The notes: a model not told the origin generated them from the sequence alone. 64,000 bases of DNA from Merdibacter sp965119685 (GCA_965119685.1 OZ221971.1:1550001-1614000); one strand, 5' to 3'; positions 8,801 to 17,374 are shown, counted from the first letter of the stretch. Program-made: numbers and translations.

Positions 8801-8926
8801 AGCGTGCAACGCACGCCAAGACACACATCATGGATTCATCCGCCCGTGCTTTTGCCGATGGCGGCGATGAAAAGTTGCGGATGTTGGAAATGATGGAGGA
8901 ATAACGGAAAGAGAGGAATTTTATTT
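8801..8926 (+). promoter_or_regulatory. Structured rpsB mRNA leader, possible S2 autoregulatory site
   Basis: The leader opens with a tight hairpin, GCGTGC (8802-8807) pairing with GCACGC (8811-8816). A longer nested structure follows: CATCCGC (8837-8843) pairs with GCGGATG (8877-8883), enclosing CTTTT/AAAAG and GCCG/CGGC. The ribosome site AGAGAGGA then precedes the rpsB start. Ribosomal protein operons commonly have leaders bound by one of their products, so S2 feedback is likely, but I cannot match this to a named RNA family by eye. Confidence 0.5.
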
Positions 8927-9859
8927 ATGTCAGTTGTTTCAATGAGAAAGCTGCTGGAGGCCGGCGTTCACTTCGGTCACCAGACTCGCCGCTGGAACCC
9001 GAAGATGAAACCGAACATCTACGCCAGCCGCAACAACGTCTACATCATCAACCTGGAGAAGACGCTGGAGCAGTTGGATGTCGCTTACGCCGCTATGAAG
9101 GACATCGCGGAAAAGGGCGGAAAGGTGCTGTTTGTCGGAACGAAGAAGCAGGCGCAGAGCGTTGTCGTCGAGGAGGCGCTGCGCAGCGGTTCTTTCTTTG
9201 TCAACCAGAGATGGCTGGGCGGTCTGCTCACAAACTTCCGTACGATCCAAAAGCGTGTAAAGCGTCTGGTGGAGATCGAAGAGATGGAGGCCAGCGGAAA
9301 GCTTGATTTATATCCGAAAAAAGAGGTCGCACAGATCAAAAAGGAAAAGGCGCGCTTAGAGAATTTCTTAGGCGGTATCAAAGAGATGAAGAAGCTGCCT
9401 AACGCCCTCTTTGTCATCGATCCGAAAGAAGAGCACAATGCGGTAGCCGAGGCGAAGAAGCTGGGAATTCCGGTATTCGCAATGGTAGATACCAACTGTG
9501 ATCCGGAGATGGTAGACTATCCGATCGCATCCAACGATGATGCTATGCGTTCTGTTAAGCTGATCACCACGCTGATGGCAGACGCGATCGTCGAGGCGAA
9601 GGGCGGATTGTTAACTGTTGCCCACAGTCAGGATGAAAACGAGAACGATGTCACGATGAAGGACGTCATCATCAACGTCGAGGAGCAGATTGCGGAAAAC
9701 GAGCGTCGTCGCCGTCAGCGCAACGAGGAGCGCCGCAACCGCCGTCCGTTCGACCGCAACAAGCGCCGTGACGGCAGAGCGCCGTTCCAGAAGCGCGAGG
9801 GCGCAAAGCCGGCAGACGCGGAAACAAAGAGTGAAACTGCCGCACCGGCAGCGGAGTAA
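8927..9859 (+). CDS. rpsB: 30S ribosomal protein S2 with long basic/acidic tail
   Basis: A 310 aa S2. The N-terminus (SMRKLLEAGVHFGHQTRRWNP) and the signature near YIINLEKTLEQL are typical, and S2 binds the 30S body, where it is needed for S1 docking or initiation. The usual family length is about 230-260 aa. This copy has an extra ~55-60 residues after the S2 fold: an arginine-rich stretch (ENERRRRQRNEERRNRRPF) followed by an Ala/Glu/Lys-rich end. It is transcribed from its own promoter with tsf 17 bases downstream. Confidence 0.97.
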   Translation: MSVVSMRKLLEAGVHFGHQTRRWNPKMKPNIYASRNNVYIINLEKTLEQLDVAYAAMKDIAEKGGKVLFVGTKKQAQSVVVEEALRSGSFFVNQRWLGGLLTNFRTIQKRVKRLVEIEEMEASGKLDLYPKKEVAQIKKEKARLENFLGGIKEMKKLPNALFVIDPKEEHNAVAEAKKLGIPVFAMVDTNCDPEMVDYPIASNDDAMRSVKLITTLMADAIVEAKGGLLTVAHSQDENENDVTMKDVIINVEEQIAENERRRRQRNEERRNRRPFDRNKRRDGRAPFQKREGAKPADAETKSETAAPAAE

Positions 9860-9876
9860 AGAAGGAGGACACAGGG

Positions 9877-10764
9877 ATGATCACAGCTAGCTTAGTAAAG
9901 GAATTGCGTGAAAAGACCGGAGCAGGCATGATGGACTGCAAAAAGGCCTTGACAGAGTGCGATGGCAGCATTGAAAAAGCAATCGATTGGCTGCGCGAGA
10001 AGGGTATCGCAAAGGCTGCTAAGAAATCCGGCCGCATCGCTGCGGAGGGATTGAGCCGCGCTGCTGTTTCAGGAAACACCGGCGTCATCTTCGAGGTGAA
10101 CTCCGAAACGGACTTCGTTGCGAAAAACGAGCAGTTCTTGGCATTGTTGGATACGATTCAAAACGCATTATTTGAAAATAAACCGGCCGATCTGGAAGCT
10201 GCGTTGGCCTGCAAGAGCGCTCAGGGTACGCTGGAAGAGGTGATCACCAACGCAACCGCAACCATCGGCGAGAAGATCACACTGCGCCGTTTTGCCATCG
10301 TTGAAAAGGCAGACGACGAATTCTTCGGCGCTTACATGCACATGGGCGGAAAGATTTCCGTTTTGACTGTGCTCAAAGGCGCTGAGGATGCGACTGTTGC
10401 GAAAAACATGGCAATGCAGATTGCCAGCATGTCTCCGATCTACATCAACCGCGAAGAGATTCCGGCGGATGTCATCGAGCATGAGCGCGGTGTGCAGATG
10501 AACATCATGAAGGAAGATCCGAAGATGGCAGGAAAGCCGGAGCAGATGCTCGCCAAGATCATCGAGGGCAAGATTTCCAAGCATTTCAAGGATCAGTGCC
10601 TGATGGATCAGGAGTTCTTCCTGAACCCGGATCAGAAAGTTTCGGCGTTCTTAAAGGAGAACAAGGCCGATGTGAAGTCTTTCGTTCGCTATGCTGTCGG
10701 TGAAGGTATCGAAAAGCGTGAAGAAAACTTTGCGGAAGAGGTCATGAGCCAGATTAAAGGTTAA
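9877..10764 (+). CDS. tsf: Translation elongation factor Ts
   Basis: A 295 aa EF-Ts, the guanine nucleotide exchange factor for EF-Tu. The N-terminal UBA-like module (LVKELREKTGAGMMDCKKAL) and the highly conserved SETDFVAKNEQF contact motif are intact, followed by the two core subdomains. It lies directly behind rpsB, with an AGGAGG site, in the standard rpsB-tsf operon, and ends at a strong terminator. Confidence 0.97.
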   Translation: MITASLVKELREKTGAGMMDCKKALTECDGSIEKAIDWLREKGIAKAAKKSGRIAAEGLSRAAVSGNTGVIFEVNSETDFVAKNEQFLALLDTIQNALFENKPADLEAALACKSAQGTLEEVITNATATIGEKITLRRFAIVEKADDEFFGAYMHMGGKISVLTVLKGAEDATVAKNMAMQIASMSPIYINREEIPADVIEHERGVQMNIMKEDPKMAGKPEQMLAKIIEGKISKHFKDQCLMDQEFFLNPDQKVSAFLKENKADVKSFVRYAVGEGIEKREENFAEEVMSQIKG

Positions 10765-10780
10765 TCATAATAAATGAAGA

Positions 10781-10823
10781 GAAAGCGGCGTCCACTTGAA
10801 TGGAAGATAGCGCCGCTTTTTTT
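10781..10823 (+). terminator. Rho-independent terminator of rpsB-tsf
   Basis: AAAGCGGCG (10782-10790) pairs perfectly with CGCCGCTTT (10811-10819) and is followed by a run of T. The loop itself can close with TCCA/TGGA. It lies 17 bases after the tsf stop. Confidence 0.92.
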
Positions 10824-10896
10824 CATTGAGACCGGCAAGGAGCGCTATGAAAGAGGCGAGGCAAAAATAAAAAGGGAAGGATGCTTCGTAAAAAGA

Positions 10897-10938
10897 AAAC
10901 GATGCTTCAATGAAACGCTTTTAAAAGCGGCATCGTTT
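10897..10938. other. Perfect hairpin with inner palindrome in the tsf-pyrH gap
   Basis: AAACGATGC (10897-10905) pairs with GCATCGTTT (10930-10938). The loop contains a 14-base perfect palindrome, CGCTTTTAAAAGCG (10916-10929). No open frame with a ribosome site covers it. The rest of 10824-11210 holds no supportable gene. It may be part of a small RNA. Confidence 0.5.
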
Positions 10939-10992
10939 ACTGCATGCTGTTTGTTTTCTAACATGAGGAGCTATGGCAGTAATGCGTGATTT

Positions 10993-11036
10993 GCCGCAAG
11001 ACGCATTTGACAGACGCTTGCTGTTTGCGGTCTTTT
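10993..11036 (+). terminator. Possible intrinsic terminator in the tsf-pyrH gap
   Basis: GCCGCAA (10993-10999) can pair with TTGCGG (11025-11030), followed by TCTTTTATT. No gene ends just upstream of it, so if real it would close a short non-coding transcript that includes the hairpin at 10897-10938. Confidence 0.4.
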
Positions 11037-11214
11037 ATTGCGGCAATGAGGTTTTGGCCGGGGAACTCTGTGCTTTTATATCAGGGAAAATGCGCATTTG
11101 AGCGACGATAATGTCAATCGCTTCTTTTGATTTTCGTCTTTGCGGCATGACAGCGAGGATGGAGACGATCCTTGAGAAATGTAAAAACAGGTAGAAATCT
11201 GCGGTGATTTATTG

Positions 11215-11220
11215 TATAAT
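11215..11220 (+). promoter_or_regulatory. -10 element of the pyrH operon
   Basis: A perfect TATAAT lies 50 bases before the pyrH start. The matching -35 region (TAGAAA at 11192-11197) is weak, so an activator or upstream contacts may be needed. Confidence 0.5.
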
Positions 11221-11269
11221 CTCTGTGATATAGAGTGTATTCTTACACACGGGAAGGAATCATGCAAAT

Positions 11270-11992
11270 ATGTACAAACGAGTTCTTTTGAAACTGAGCG
11301 GCGAGGCGCTTTCCTCGCCGGAATACGCGTTTGATCCGACGGTGCTTTCCAAGCTGGCGGATGAGCTGAAAGAGGTGCATGCACTGGGCGTAGATCTGGC
11401 GATCGTCGTCGGCGGCGGAAACTTCATCCGCGGCAAGATGATCGAGCAGATGGGAGTCGACCGCGTGCAGGCGGATTATATGGGCATGCTGGGAACGGTG
11501 ATCAACGCATTAGCCGTACAGAATGCGCTGGAACAAAAAGACGTGCCGACCAGAGTGCAGACGGCGATTGAAATGCAGAAGGTTGCGGAGCCTTTCATTC
11601 AGCGCAGAGCGATCCGTCATTTGGAAAAGGGACGCGTCGTGATCTTCGGCGCCGGAACCGGAAGTCCGTATTTCTCAACGGATACCACTGCGGCTCTGCG
11701 TGCCAGCGAAATTGACGCCGACGTCATTCTGATGGCGAAAAACGGCGTGGATGGCGTTTATGACAGCGATCCGAAAAAGAACCCGAATGCGAAGAAGTTT
11801 GAGACCCTCTCTTATATGGAACTGCTGCAGCGGGAGCTGCAAGTCATGGATTCCACCGCGACCAGCATGTGTATGGACAACAACATCGACCTGGTAGTGT
11901 TTAACATGAACGAGCGGGGCAATATTGTAAAAGCGGTGAAGGGCGAGGTTGCCGGAACCGTGATTTCCAGAAAAACGATGGAGGAAAAGTAA
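11270..11992 (+). CDS. pyrH: UMP kinase
   Basis: A 240 aa bacterial UMP kinase of the amino acid kinase fold, which phosphorylates UMP to UDP and is unrelated to eukaryotic UMP/CMP kinase. Visible signatures are YKRVLLKLSGEAL at the N-terminus, VVGGGNFIRG (phosphate-binding glycine loop), GTGSPYFSTDTTAALRA and DGVYDSDPKKNPNAK. GGGAAGGAA precedes the ATG. It heads the conserved pyrH-frr-uppS-cdsA-dxr-rseP string, only 2 bases ahead of frr. Confidence 0.97.
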   Translation: MYKRVLLKLSGEALSSPEYAFDPTVLSKLADELKEVHALGVDLAIVVGGGNFIRGKMIEQMGVDRVQADYMGMLGTVINALAVQNALEQKDVPTRVQTAIEMQKVAEPFIQRRAIRHLEKGRVVIFGAGTGSPYFSTDTTAALRASEIDADVILMAKNGVDGVYDSDPKKNPNAKKFETLSYMELLQRELQVMDSTATSMCMDNNIDLVVFNMNERGNIVKAVKGEVAGTVISRKTMEEK

Positions 11993-11994
11993 TC

Positions 11995-12540
11995 ATGAAA
12001 CAAATTTTAGACAGTGTAGAAAGCAAGATGAAAAAAGCGGCTGATAATCTGGAAGCCAACCTGCGGACCATCCGCACCGGACGCGCCAATGCGAATATGT
12101 TGGAGCGCGTCAGCGTAGAGTATTATGGAAGTCCGACGCCGATCAACCAGATCTCCTCGATTCAGGTGGTGGAAGGACGCCAGCTTTTGGTAAGACCGTA
12201 TGACCGCTCGATTTTGAAAGACGTCGACCATGCGATATCCGCCGCTAACCTCGGTTTGGTACCGCAGAATGACGGCGAGGTGATTCGCATCAACGTTCCG
12301 CCGTTGACCGAAGAGCGCCGCAAGGAATTAGCGAAAGAAGCGCATAAATACGGTGAGGAATGCAAGATTGCCCTCCGCAACATCCGCCGTGAAGGCAATG
12401 ATCTTGTCAAAAAAGACAAAGAGCTGACAGAGGACATGAAAAAGGATGCGCAGGAGAAGATCCAGAAGATGACCGATACCTTCGTAAAGAAAGTTGATAC
12501 GATGGTGGCGGAAAAATCAGTGGAGATCATGTCCGTTTAA
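11995..12540 (+). CDS. frr: Ribosome recycling factor
   Basis: A 181 aa ribosome recycling factor, which with EF-G splits post-termination ribosomes. The family's long three-helix bundle and hinge are recognisable from NLRTIRTGRANANMLERV, YYGSPTPINQISS and the C-terminal KDKELTEDMKKDAQEKIQK. The length is normal. It starts 2 bases after pyrH and ends 13 bases before a palindromic hairpin that separates it from uppS. Confidence 0.97.
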   Translation: MKQILDSVESKMKKAADNLEANLRTIRTGRANANMLERVSVEYYGSPTPINQISSIQVVEGRQLLVRPYDRSILKDVDHAISAANLGLVPQNDGEVIRINVPPLTEERRKELAKEAHKYGEECKIALRNIRREGNDLVKKDKELTEDMKKDAQEKIQKMTDTFVKKVDTMVAEKSVEIMSV

Positions 12541-12553
12541 TAGAAAGGTGCAT

Positions 12554-12576
12554 ACCCACAGATCTGTGGGTTTTGC
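12554..12576 (+). terminator. Intrinsic terminator or attenuator between frr and uppS
   Basis: A perfect 18-base palindrome, ACCCACAGATCTGTGGGT (12554-12571), is followed by TTTGCTTT. It lies inside an otherwise continuous gene string, so it probably lowers read-through from the translation genes into the lipid genes rather than ending transcription fully. Confidence 0.65.
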
Positions 12577-12616
12577 TTTATGCGCATTCGCAGGATGCGT
12601 CAGATGGGAGGATATC

Positions 12617-13324
12617 ATGGAACGTAAGATACCGCAGCACATCGCTATCATCATGGATGGAAACGGGCGCTGGGCAAAAGCGCAGGGATTAGCGCGTACA
12701 GCCGGACATAAAAAGGGAGCGGACACGATCCGTACCATTGCGATCGAGTGCAACCGCATCGGTGTTGACGTGTTGACACTGTATGCGTTTTCCACAGAGA
12801 ACTGGAAACGTCCCCAAGATGAGGTGGATTATCTCTGTAAGCTGCCCAAGATGTTTTTCCAGCGTTACATCCGCGAGCTGAATGAACGCAATATCCGCGT
12901 GTGCTTTATCGGAGAGCTGGCGCGGTTTCCTCTCGAGACGCAGCGGGTGATCAATGACGCAGTAGCGATTACCGCAAATAACAGCGGACTGACGTTAAAT
13001 ATCGCAATCAATTATGGAGCGCAGCGCGAAATTCTCTTGGCGGCGCAGGCGTATGCGCAAGAGGCGCTTGCACTCGGCGAACTGCCGCCTTTGGATGAGG
13101 AGCGCTTTGCCTCCTACCTGATGACGAAGGACTATCCGATGGTGGATTTGATGATCCGCACCAGCGGAGAAAAACGCATCTCTAATTTTCTGCTTTGGCA
13201 GATCGCTTATGCGGAGCTCATCTTTACGCCGATTGCATGGCCTGCCTTTGACGAGACGGCGCTGGCCTCTTGCATAGACGAGTATAACCGCCGAGATCGG
13301 CGCTTTGGGGGGTTGAGCAAATGA
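12617..13324 (+). CDS. uppS: Undecaprenyl diphosphate synthase (isoprenyl transferase)
   Basis: A 235 aa cis-prenyltransferase that extends farnesyl-PP to the C55 carrier for peptidoglycan and other wall polymers. The catalytic Asp is D14 in IAIIMDGNGRWAK. Further family motifs are TLYAFSTENWKRP, the region around LTLNIAINYGAQREI, and the substrate-binding RTSGEKRISNFLLWQ. The frame is open upstream, but ATG 12617 has GGGAGG at the right distance and matches the family N-terminus. It overlaps cdsA by 4 bases (ATGA). Confidence 0.96.
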   Translation: MERKIPQHIAIIMDGNGRWAKAQGLARTAGHKKGADTIRTIAIECNRIGVDVLTLYAFSTENWKRPQDEVDYLCKLPKMFFQRYIRELNERNIRVCFIGELARFPLETQRVINDAVAITANNSGLTLNIAINYGAQREILLAAQAYAQEALALGELPPLDEERFASYLMTKDYPMVDLMIRTSGEKRISNFLLWQIAYAELIFTPIAWPAFDETALASCIDEYNRRDRRFGGLSK

Positions 13325-14112
13325 AGACGCGCATCATTACCGCTGTCGTTTTAGTGCTTATCCTGTTTCCGATCATCGCTTACGGCGGCTGGCCTTTTCG
13401 CTTTCTGGAGATGTTTGTCGTCATCGTCGGCGGCATAGAGATGATGGGACTTTCCAAGTGTCATCGCAGCTGGCCGCGTTGGATTATGCCCTTTTCCATC
13501 CTTGCGGTGGTTGGCGCTTACCTGCTTTCCCGTTATCAGTTTGCGTTGCTGTTTGCATTTTTGACGGCGCTCATTTTGATCTATATTTCATTGCCGGTAT
13601 TCTCCGAGCATTTTACATCGAACGATTCCTTTCTCTGCATCTCTTATGTCATGCTGTTTTTCTTCACGCTGCATGCGCTGGAACAGGTGCTCGCACATCC
13701 GCTGTACATCTGGCTCATCCTGGTTGCCACCTACGGCTGTGATACCGGCGCGTATTTCGGCGGACGTTTTTTGGGCAAGCATAAGATGAACGAACGCGTC
13801 TCTCCGAAAAAGACGTGGGAGGGCGCCGTATGCGGCTGGATCAGCGGGTTTGTGCTCTCAGTGTTGATTGGCGGGGCGCTGGGCATGCTGCTGCCGCAGG
13901 GGGATGTGCGTATCTTCTGGCTGACCTGTCTCATCATGCCTTTGAGCGGTCAGTATGGCGATCTCTCGTTCAGTGCGATGAAGCGCTGTTATCAAATCAA
14001 GGATTTCGGGAATCTGCTGCCGGGGCATGGCGGGATTCTCGATCGGTTAGATTCGCTGTTATTTAACTTTATGGCGTTTGGTATATTATCGATGGTGGTG
14101 ATGGCAATATGA
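13321..14112 (+). CDS. cdsA: Phosphatidate cytidylyltransferase (CDP-diglyceride synthase)
   Basis: A 263 aa integral membrane enzyme that makes CDP-diacylglycerol from phosphatidate and CTP, the branch point for anionic phospholipids. It has about eight hydrophobic segments. The family signature is complete: SPKKTWEGAVCGW in the middle, and the C-terminal KDFGNLLPGHGGILDRLDS that carries metal-binding acids. It overlaps uppS and dxr by ATGA junctions on both sides, so the lipid genes are tightly coupled. Confidence 0.96.
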   Translation: MKTRIITAVVLVLILFPIIAYGGWPFRFLEMFVVIVGGIEMMGLSKCHRSWPRWIMPFSILAVVGAYLLSRYQFALLFAFLTALILIYISLPVFSEHFTSNDSFLCISYVMLFFFTLHALEQVLAHPLYIWLILVATYGCDTGAYFGGRFLGKHKMNERVSPKKTWEGAVCGWISGFVLSVLIGGALGMLLPQGDVRIFWLTCLIMPLSGQYGDLSFSAMKRCYQIKDFGNLLPGHGGILDRLDSLLFNFMAFGILSMVVMAI

Positions 14113-15275
14113 AGCGAATCGTGTTAGCGGGAGCGACAGGCTCCATCGGCCGGCAGACGATCGACGTCGTGGCGCATCATCCAGATGATTTCTGCATCGT
14201 CGCGCTCAGTGCCGGACACAACATCCAGGCATTGCGGGCCATCATTCCCACACTGCCGCAATTACAGCAGATCTGTGTGGCCAGGCAAGAGGATGCGCTC
14301 GCTTTGGAACGCGAATTTCCTACGCTGACCGTCTGTTATGGAGAGGAAGGACTGCTGCAATTAGCGTCTATGGCGGATTATGATGTGTTTGTCAACGCGT
14401 TAGTCGGCTTTCGCGGCTTACATCCGACGCTGTGTGCGATCGAGCACGATAAGGATGTGGCCTTGGCAAATAAAGAGAGTTTGGTGAGCGGGGGAGCGCT
14501 GGTAAAGGAAGCGCTGAGAAAACATCCGGTTCACCTGTATCCGATCGATTCAGAGCACAGCGCGATCTTTCAGTGTCTGCAAGGCAGTGCGCCTAACGAG
14601 GTGCGCCGTCTCATCATCACCGCCAGCGGCGGCAGCTTCCGTGACCGCACGCGAAAGGAATTGGCAGATGTCAGCGTCAAGGAGGCGCTGGCACATCCCA
14701 ACTGGAACATGGGCGGACGCATTACGATTGACAGTGCGACGATGATGAATAAAGGCTTTGAAGTGATTGAGGCGCATTACCTCTTCGATTTGCCCTATGA
14801 TCAGATCGATGTCGTTTTGCACCGCGAGAGCGTCATTCACTCGATGGTCGAGTATCAGGATCATGCGATCATCGCACAGATGGGCAGCGCGGATATGCGA
14901 TTGCCGATCCAGTACGCCCTGAGCTATCCCAGACGTCTGGTGATGGAAAACGCCCAGCCGTTTTCCTTTCTCGATTATCCCACGCTGCATTTTGCGCCGA
15001 TGAGCTTTGAGCGTTATCCGCTTTTACGGCTTGCTTATGAGGTCGGCGAGAAAATGGGCAATCTCGGTGCGGTGATGAACGGTGCCGATGAGTGCGCGGT
15101 GGCACTGTTTTTAGATAACCGAATTCGCTTTTTGGATATTGAACGCTATGTCAGCGAGGCAGTTGCGGCAGCGCATTACATCGCAAAGCCGACGCTGGAG
15201 CAGCTCAAGGAGAGCGATCGGTGGGCACGCGCATTTGTGAGTGCCAAACAGGAAGGAGCACATACATGGACTTAG
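14109..15275 (+). CDS. dxr: 1-deoxy-D-xylulose 5-phosphate reductoisomerase
   Basis: A 388 aa DXP reductoisomerase, the second step of the non-mevalonate isoprenoid pathway (DXP to MEP with NADPH). The NADPH-binding GATGSIG is at residues 8-14. The metal and substrate residues lie in YPIDSEHSAIFQ, ITASGGSFRDRT and AHPNWNMGGRITIDSATMMN. Its products feed UppS two genes upstream. The end overlaps the rseP start by 10 bases. Confidence 0.97.
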   Translation: MKRIVLAGATGSIGRQTIDVVAHHPDDFCIVALSAGHNIQALRAIIPTLPQLQQICVARQEDALALEREFPTLTVCYGEEGLLQLASMADYDVFVNALVGFRGLHPTLCAIEHDKDVALANKESLVSGGALVKEALRKHPVHLYPIDSEHSAIFQCLQGSAPNEVRRLIITASGGSFRDRTRKELADVSVKEALAHPNWNMGGRITIDSATMMNKGFEVIEAHYLFDLPYDQIDVVLHRESVIHSMVEYQDHAIIAQMGSADMRLPIQYALSYPRRLVMENAQPFSFLDYPTLHFAPMSFERYPLLRLAYEVGEKMGNLGAVMNGADECAVALFLDNRIRFLDIERYVSEAVAAAHYIAKPTLEQLKESDRWARAFVSAKQEGAHTWT

Positions 15276-16342
15276 GTTCGATATTATTAGGAATACTCGC
15301 GTTTATCGTATTGCTGAGCATCATTATCATCATACACGAGTTGGGACATCTGCTATGTGCCAAGCGCTTTGGCGTATACTGCCATGAATTTTCCATCGGC
15401 ATGGGTCCTTGCCTGTGGTCTCACAAATTCACGGAGACGACGCTCTCCATTCGCGCCATCCCTTTTGGCGGCTACGTGATGATGGCAGGAGAGGATGACG
15501 GCAGCGAGGAATTAGAGGAAATGAAAGATGTTCCTTCACACCGAAGGCTCAACGGCATTGCCGCGTGGAAGCAGATCGTCGTCATGGCGGCAGGCGCAGC
15601 GATGAATATCTTGTTGGCATGGGTATTGTTTATCACCGTCAGCATGGTGCAGGGAACAGTGGTCAATGACAATGATCCGCTGATTTACGCAGTACACGAG
15701 GATTCACCGGCCCAGCGTGCCGGGTTGCAGGAGGGCGATGAGATTTTGTCGCTGACCTGCGGAGGAGAGGTGCTGGAGGATGTGAGCGTTACACGCCTGA
15801 GCGAGCAGGTGCAGTATTATCATGATGAGCCCTCGACTTTGACCCTGCTGCGTGATGGCGAGGAAATCGAGGTCACGCTGACGCCGGCGTATGACGAGGA
15901 GAGCAATCTGTGGCTGTTTGGCTTTGATCTGACCAGCAAAGTGGAATCCATCACACCGTTGGAATCTTTCAGGGTCGGTACACAGCAGCTGGGAGAGTAT
16001 TCGACGATGATCATTCGCAGCGTATCTAAGCTCGTGCAGGGCGTCGGCTTACAAAGCGTGAGCGGGCCGGTGGGCATTTATCAGGTCACCGCGCAGACGG
16101 CGTCGTTAGGATTCTTGCCGTTTTTGTCGCTGTTGGCGATCTTTTCCTTGAACATCGGCATCTTCAATCTGCTGCCGATTCCGGTGCTCGATGGCGGACG
16201 CATCGTCATCGTGCTGTTGGAAAAGCTGTTTCGCCGCAAGCTCAATGAGCGTGTGCTCAATGCGGTGATGCTGGGCAGCTTCGCACTGGTCATCGGGCTG
16301 ATGCTCTTTGCGACCTTTAACGATGTGACACGGCTGTTTTAA
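15266..16342 (+). CDS. rseP: RIP metalloprotease RseP/RasP (site-2 protease)
   Basis: A 358 aa intramembrane zinc protease that cleaves anti-sigma factors and signal peptide remnants within the membrane. The zinc motif HELGH is at H24-H28 in the first membrane helix. A PDZ-like domain with EDSPAQRAGLQEGDEI occupies the middle, and the third zinc ligand is in NLLPIPVLDGGRI, followed by a last membrane helix. The start at ATG 15266 has GGAAGGA upstream. The longer frame from 15221 is inside dxr. In Bacillus proS-polC follow; here a terminator does. Confidence 0.95.
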   Translation: MDLGSILLGILAFIVLLSIIIIIHELGHLLCAKRFGVYCHEFSIGMGPCLWSHKFTETTLSIRAIPFGGYVMMAGEDDGSEELEEMKDVPSHRRLNGIAAWKQIVVMAAGAAMNILLAWVLFITVSMVQGTVVNDNDPLIYAVHEDSPAQRAGLQEGDEILSLTCGGEVLEDVSVTRLSEQVQYYHDEPSTLTLLRDGEEIEVTLTPAYDEESNLWLFGFDLTSKVESITPLESFRVGTQQLGEYSTMIIRSVSKLVQGVGLQSVSGPVGIYQVTAQTASLGFLPFLSLLAIFSLNIGIFNLLPIPVLDGGRIVIVLLEKLFRRKLNERVLNAVMLGSFALVIGLMLFATFNDVTRLF

Positions 16343-16350
16343 TGATCAAT

Positions 16351-16394
16351 AAAAAAAGTACATCGATTCCCATAGAGAAAAGATGTACTTTTTT
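16351..16394 (+). terminator. Rho-independent terminator of the pyrH-rseP operon
   Basis: AAAAAAAGTACATC (16351-16364) pairs perfectly with GATGTACTTTTTT (16382-16394), directly after rseP. The stretch 16395-16720 that follows shows no gene or clear signal. Confidence 0.92.
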
Positions 16395-16720
16395 ACTGTC
16401 ATGCGAGTTTGTCACACCAAAGTGCAGATGTCAATGTAAACGAGGATCAAAGGAGATCCTTGCGCACGAGAGTGGTAGCGGCGCTTTTGTGCATACAGAA
16501 TCGTTGATGATATTTTTATGCAATTTAAGGGAAGCGCTCAAAAACGTCCGCACATTCCCATCGGCTTAAGAAACTGTTTTTTTCATCAAGCGTACTGCCG
16601 TTTTCAAACAAAGCGTAAAGAATCAACGATTGTTGACGCTAGGCATGTGTTCATCGGCCACTATGCTATCCTGCGGCGATTGCCGGTTATCGAGAGAGCG
16701 CTCGCCCTCACGCCTTGGAT

Positions 16721-17374
16721 TTATATGAAGAAGATGAGCGCGATGAAGTGAAAGATGCTGGCAAGATTGATAAACAGATGCCAGATGAAATGAAAATAAG
16801 CATGCTTTGGCTGTGCGTAAAAGATGACGCCCAGCGTGTACATGAGCCCGCCTAAAACGATGAAGATCAAAAACGCTGCGCTCGCTTTGGTGAGGAGCGT
16901 CGGCAGAAACAAGAGCGCACACCATCCCATGATCATATAGATCGTCATTGACAGCTTGGGATAACTCTTGCGGGCAATCGCTTTTAACAGAATGCCGGCA
17001 AACACCATCGTCCATTCGATGATGAGGATGACAAGCGCGATCGGTCCGCCGATGAGGGAAAGACACACCGGCGTATAGCTGCCGGCGATCGCAAAGAGAA
17101 TGGCGATATGATCCAGCTTGCGAAATACGTATTTCTGCTGGGAGCCATAGGGCATGCTGTGATAGATCGTCGAGATCAAAAACATGAAAAACATGCTCAG
17201 CAGATAGATGGCAGTTCCCAAAGAGCGAAGGGCGCCCTCGCTTGCATAGGAGTAAACGGCGAACAGCGGCAGAGAGAACAATGTTACAATCGCCATCACC
17301 CCGTGCGATACGGCATTGGCGACCTCCTCACCAAAAGAAAGGCGATAGGTTTCACGCATCAGCTTTTCACTCAT
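16721..17374 (-). CDS. Hemolysin III family (PAQR-type) membrane protein
   Basis: A 217 aa protein with seven predicted membrane helices, of the hemolysin III/YqfA/PAQR family. Conserved features are the early EEVANAVSHG, TIYHSMP, FRKLDHIAI and the C-terminal HFIWHLFINLASIFHF, which together give the Ser/His/Asp residues expected to bind metal in this superfamily. The name comes from a Bacillus cereus protein reported as a pore former, but most members are thought to be membrane enzymes or receptors, and a toxin role should not be assumed. It is divergent from smc, with its own TATAAT promoter. Confidence 0.88.
   Translation of the reverse strand: MSEKLMRETYRLSFGEEVANAVSHGVMAIVTLFSLPLFAVYSYASEGALRSLGTAIYLLSMFFMFLISTIYHSMPYGSQQKYVFRKLDHIAILFAIAGSYTPVCLSLIGGPIALVILIIEWTMVFAGILLKAIARKSYPKLSMTIYMIMGWCALLFLPTLLTKASAAFLIFIVLGGLMYTLGVIFYAQPKHAYFHFIWHLFINLASIFHFIALIFFI

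Noticed and set aside
8582..8893. 103-codon frame between xerC and rpsB
   Set aside because: It covers the rpsB promoter and structured leader and has no ribosome site. The composition looks non-coding.
10774..10989. 71-codon plus-strand frame after tsf
   Set aside because: It runs through the tsf terminator and the palindromic hairpin and has no ribosome site.
16342..16569. 75-codon frame after rseP
   Set aside because: It starts at the rseP stop and reads through a perfect terminator hairpin.
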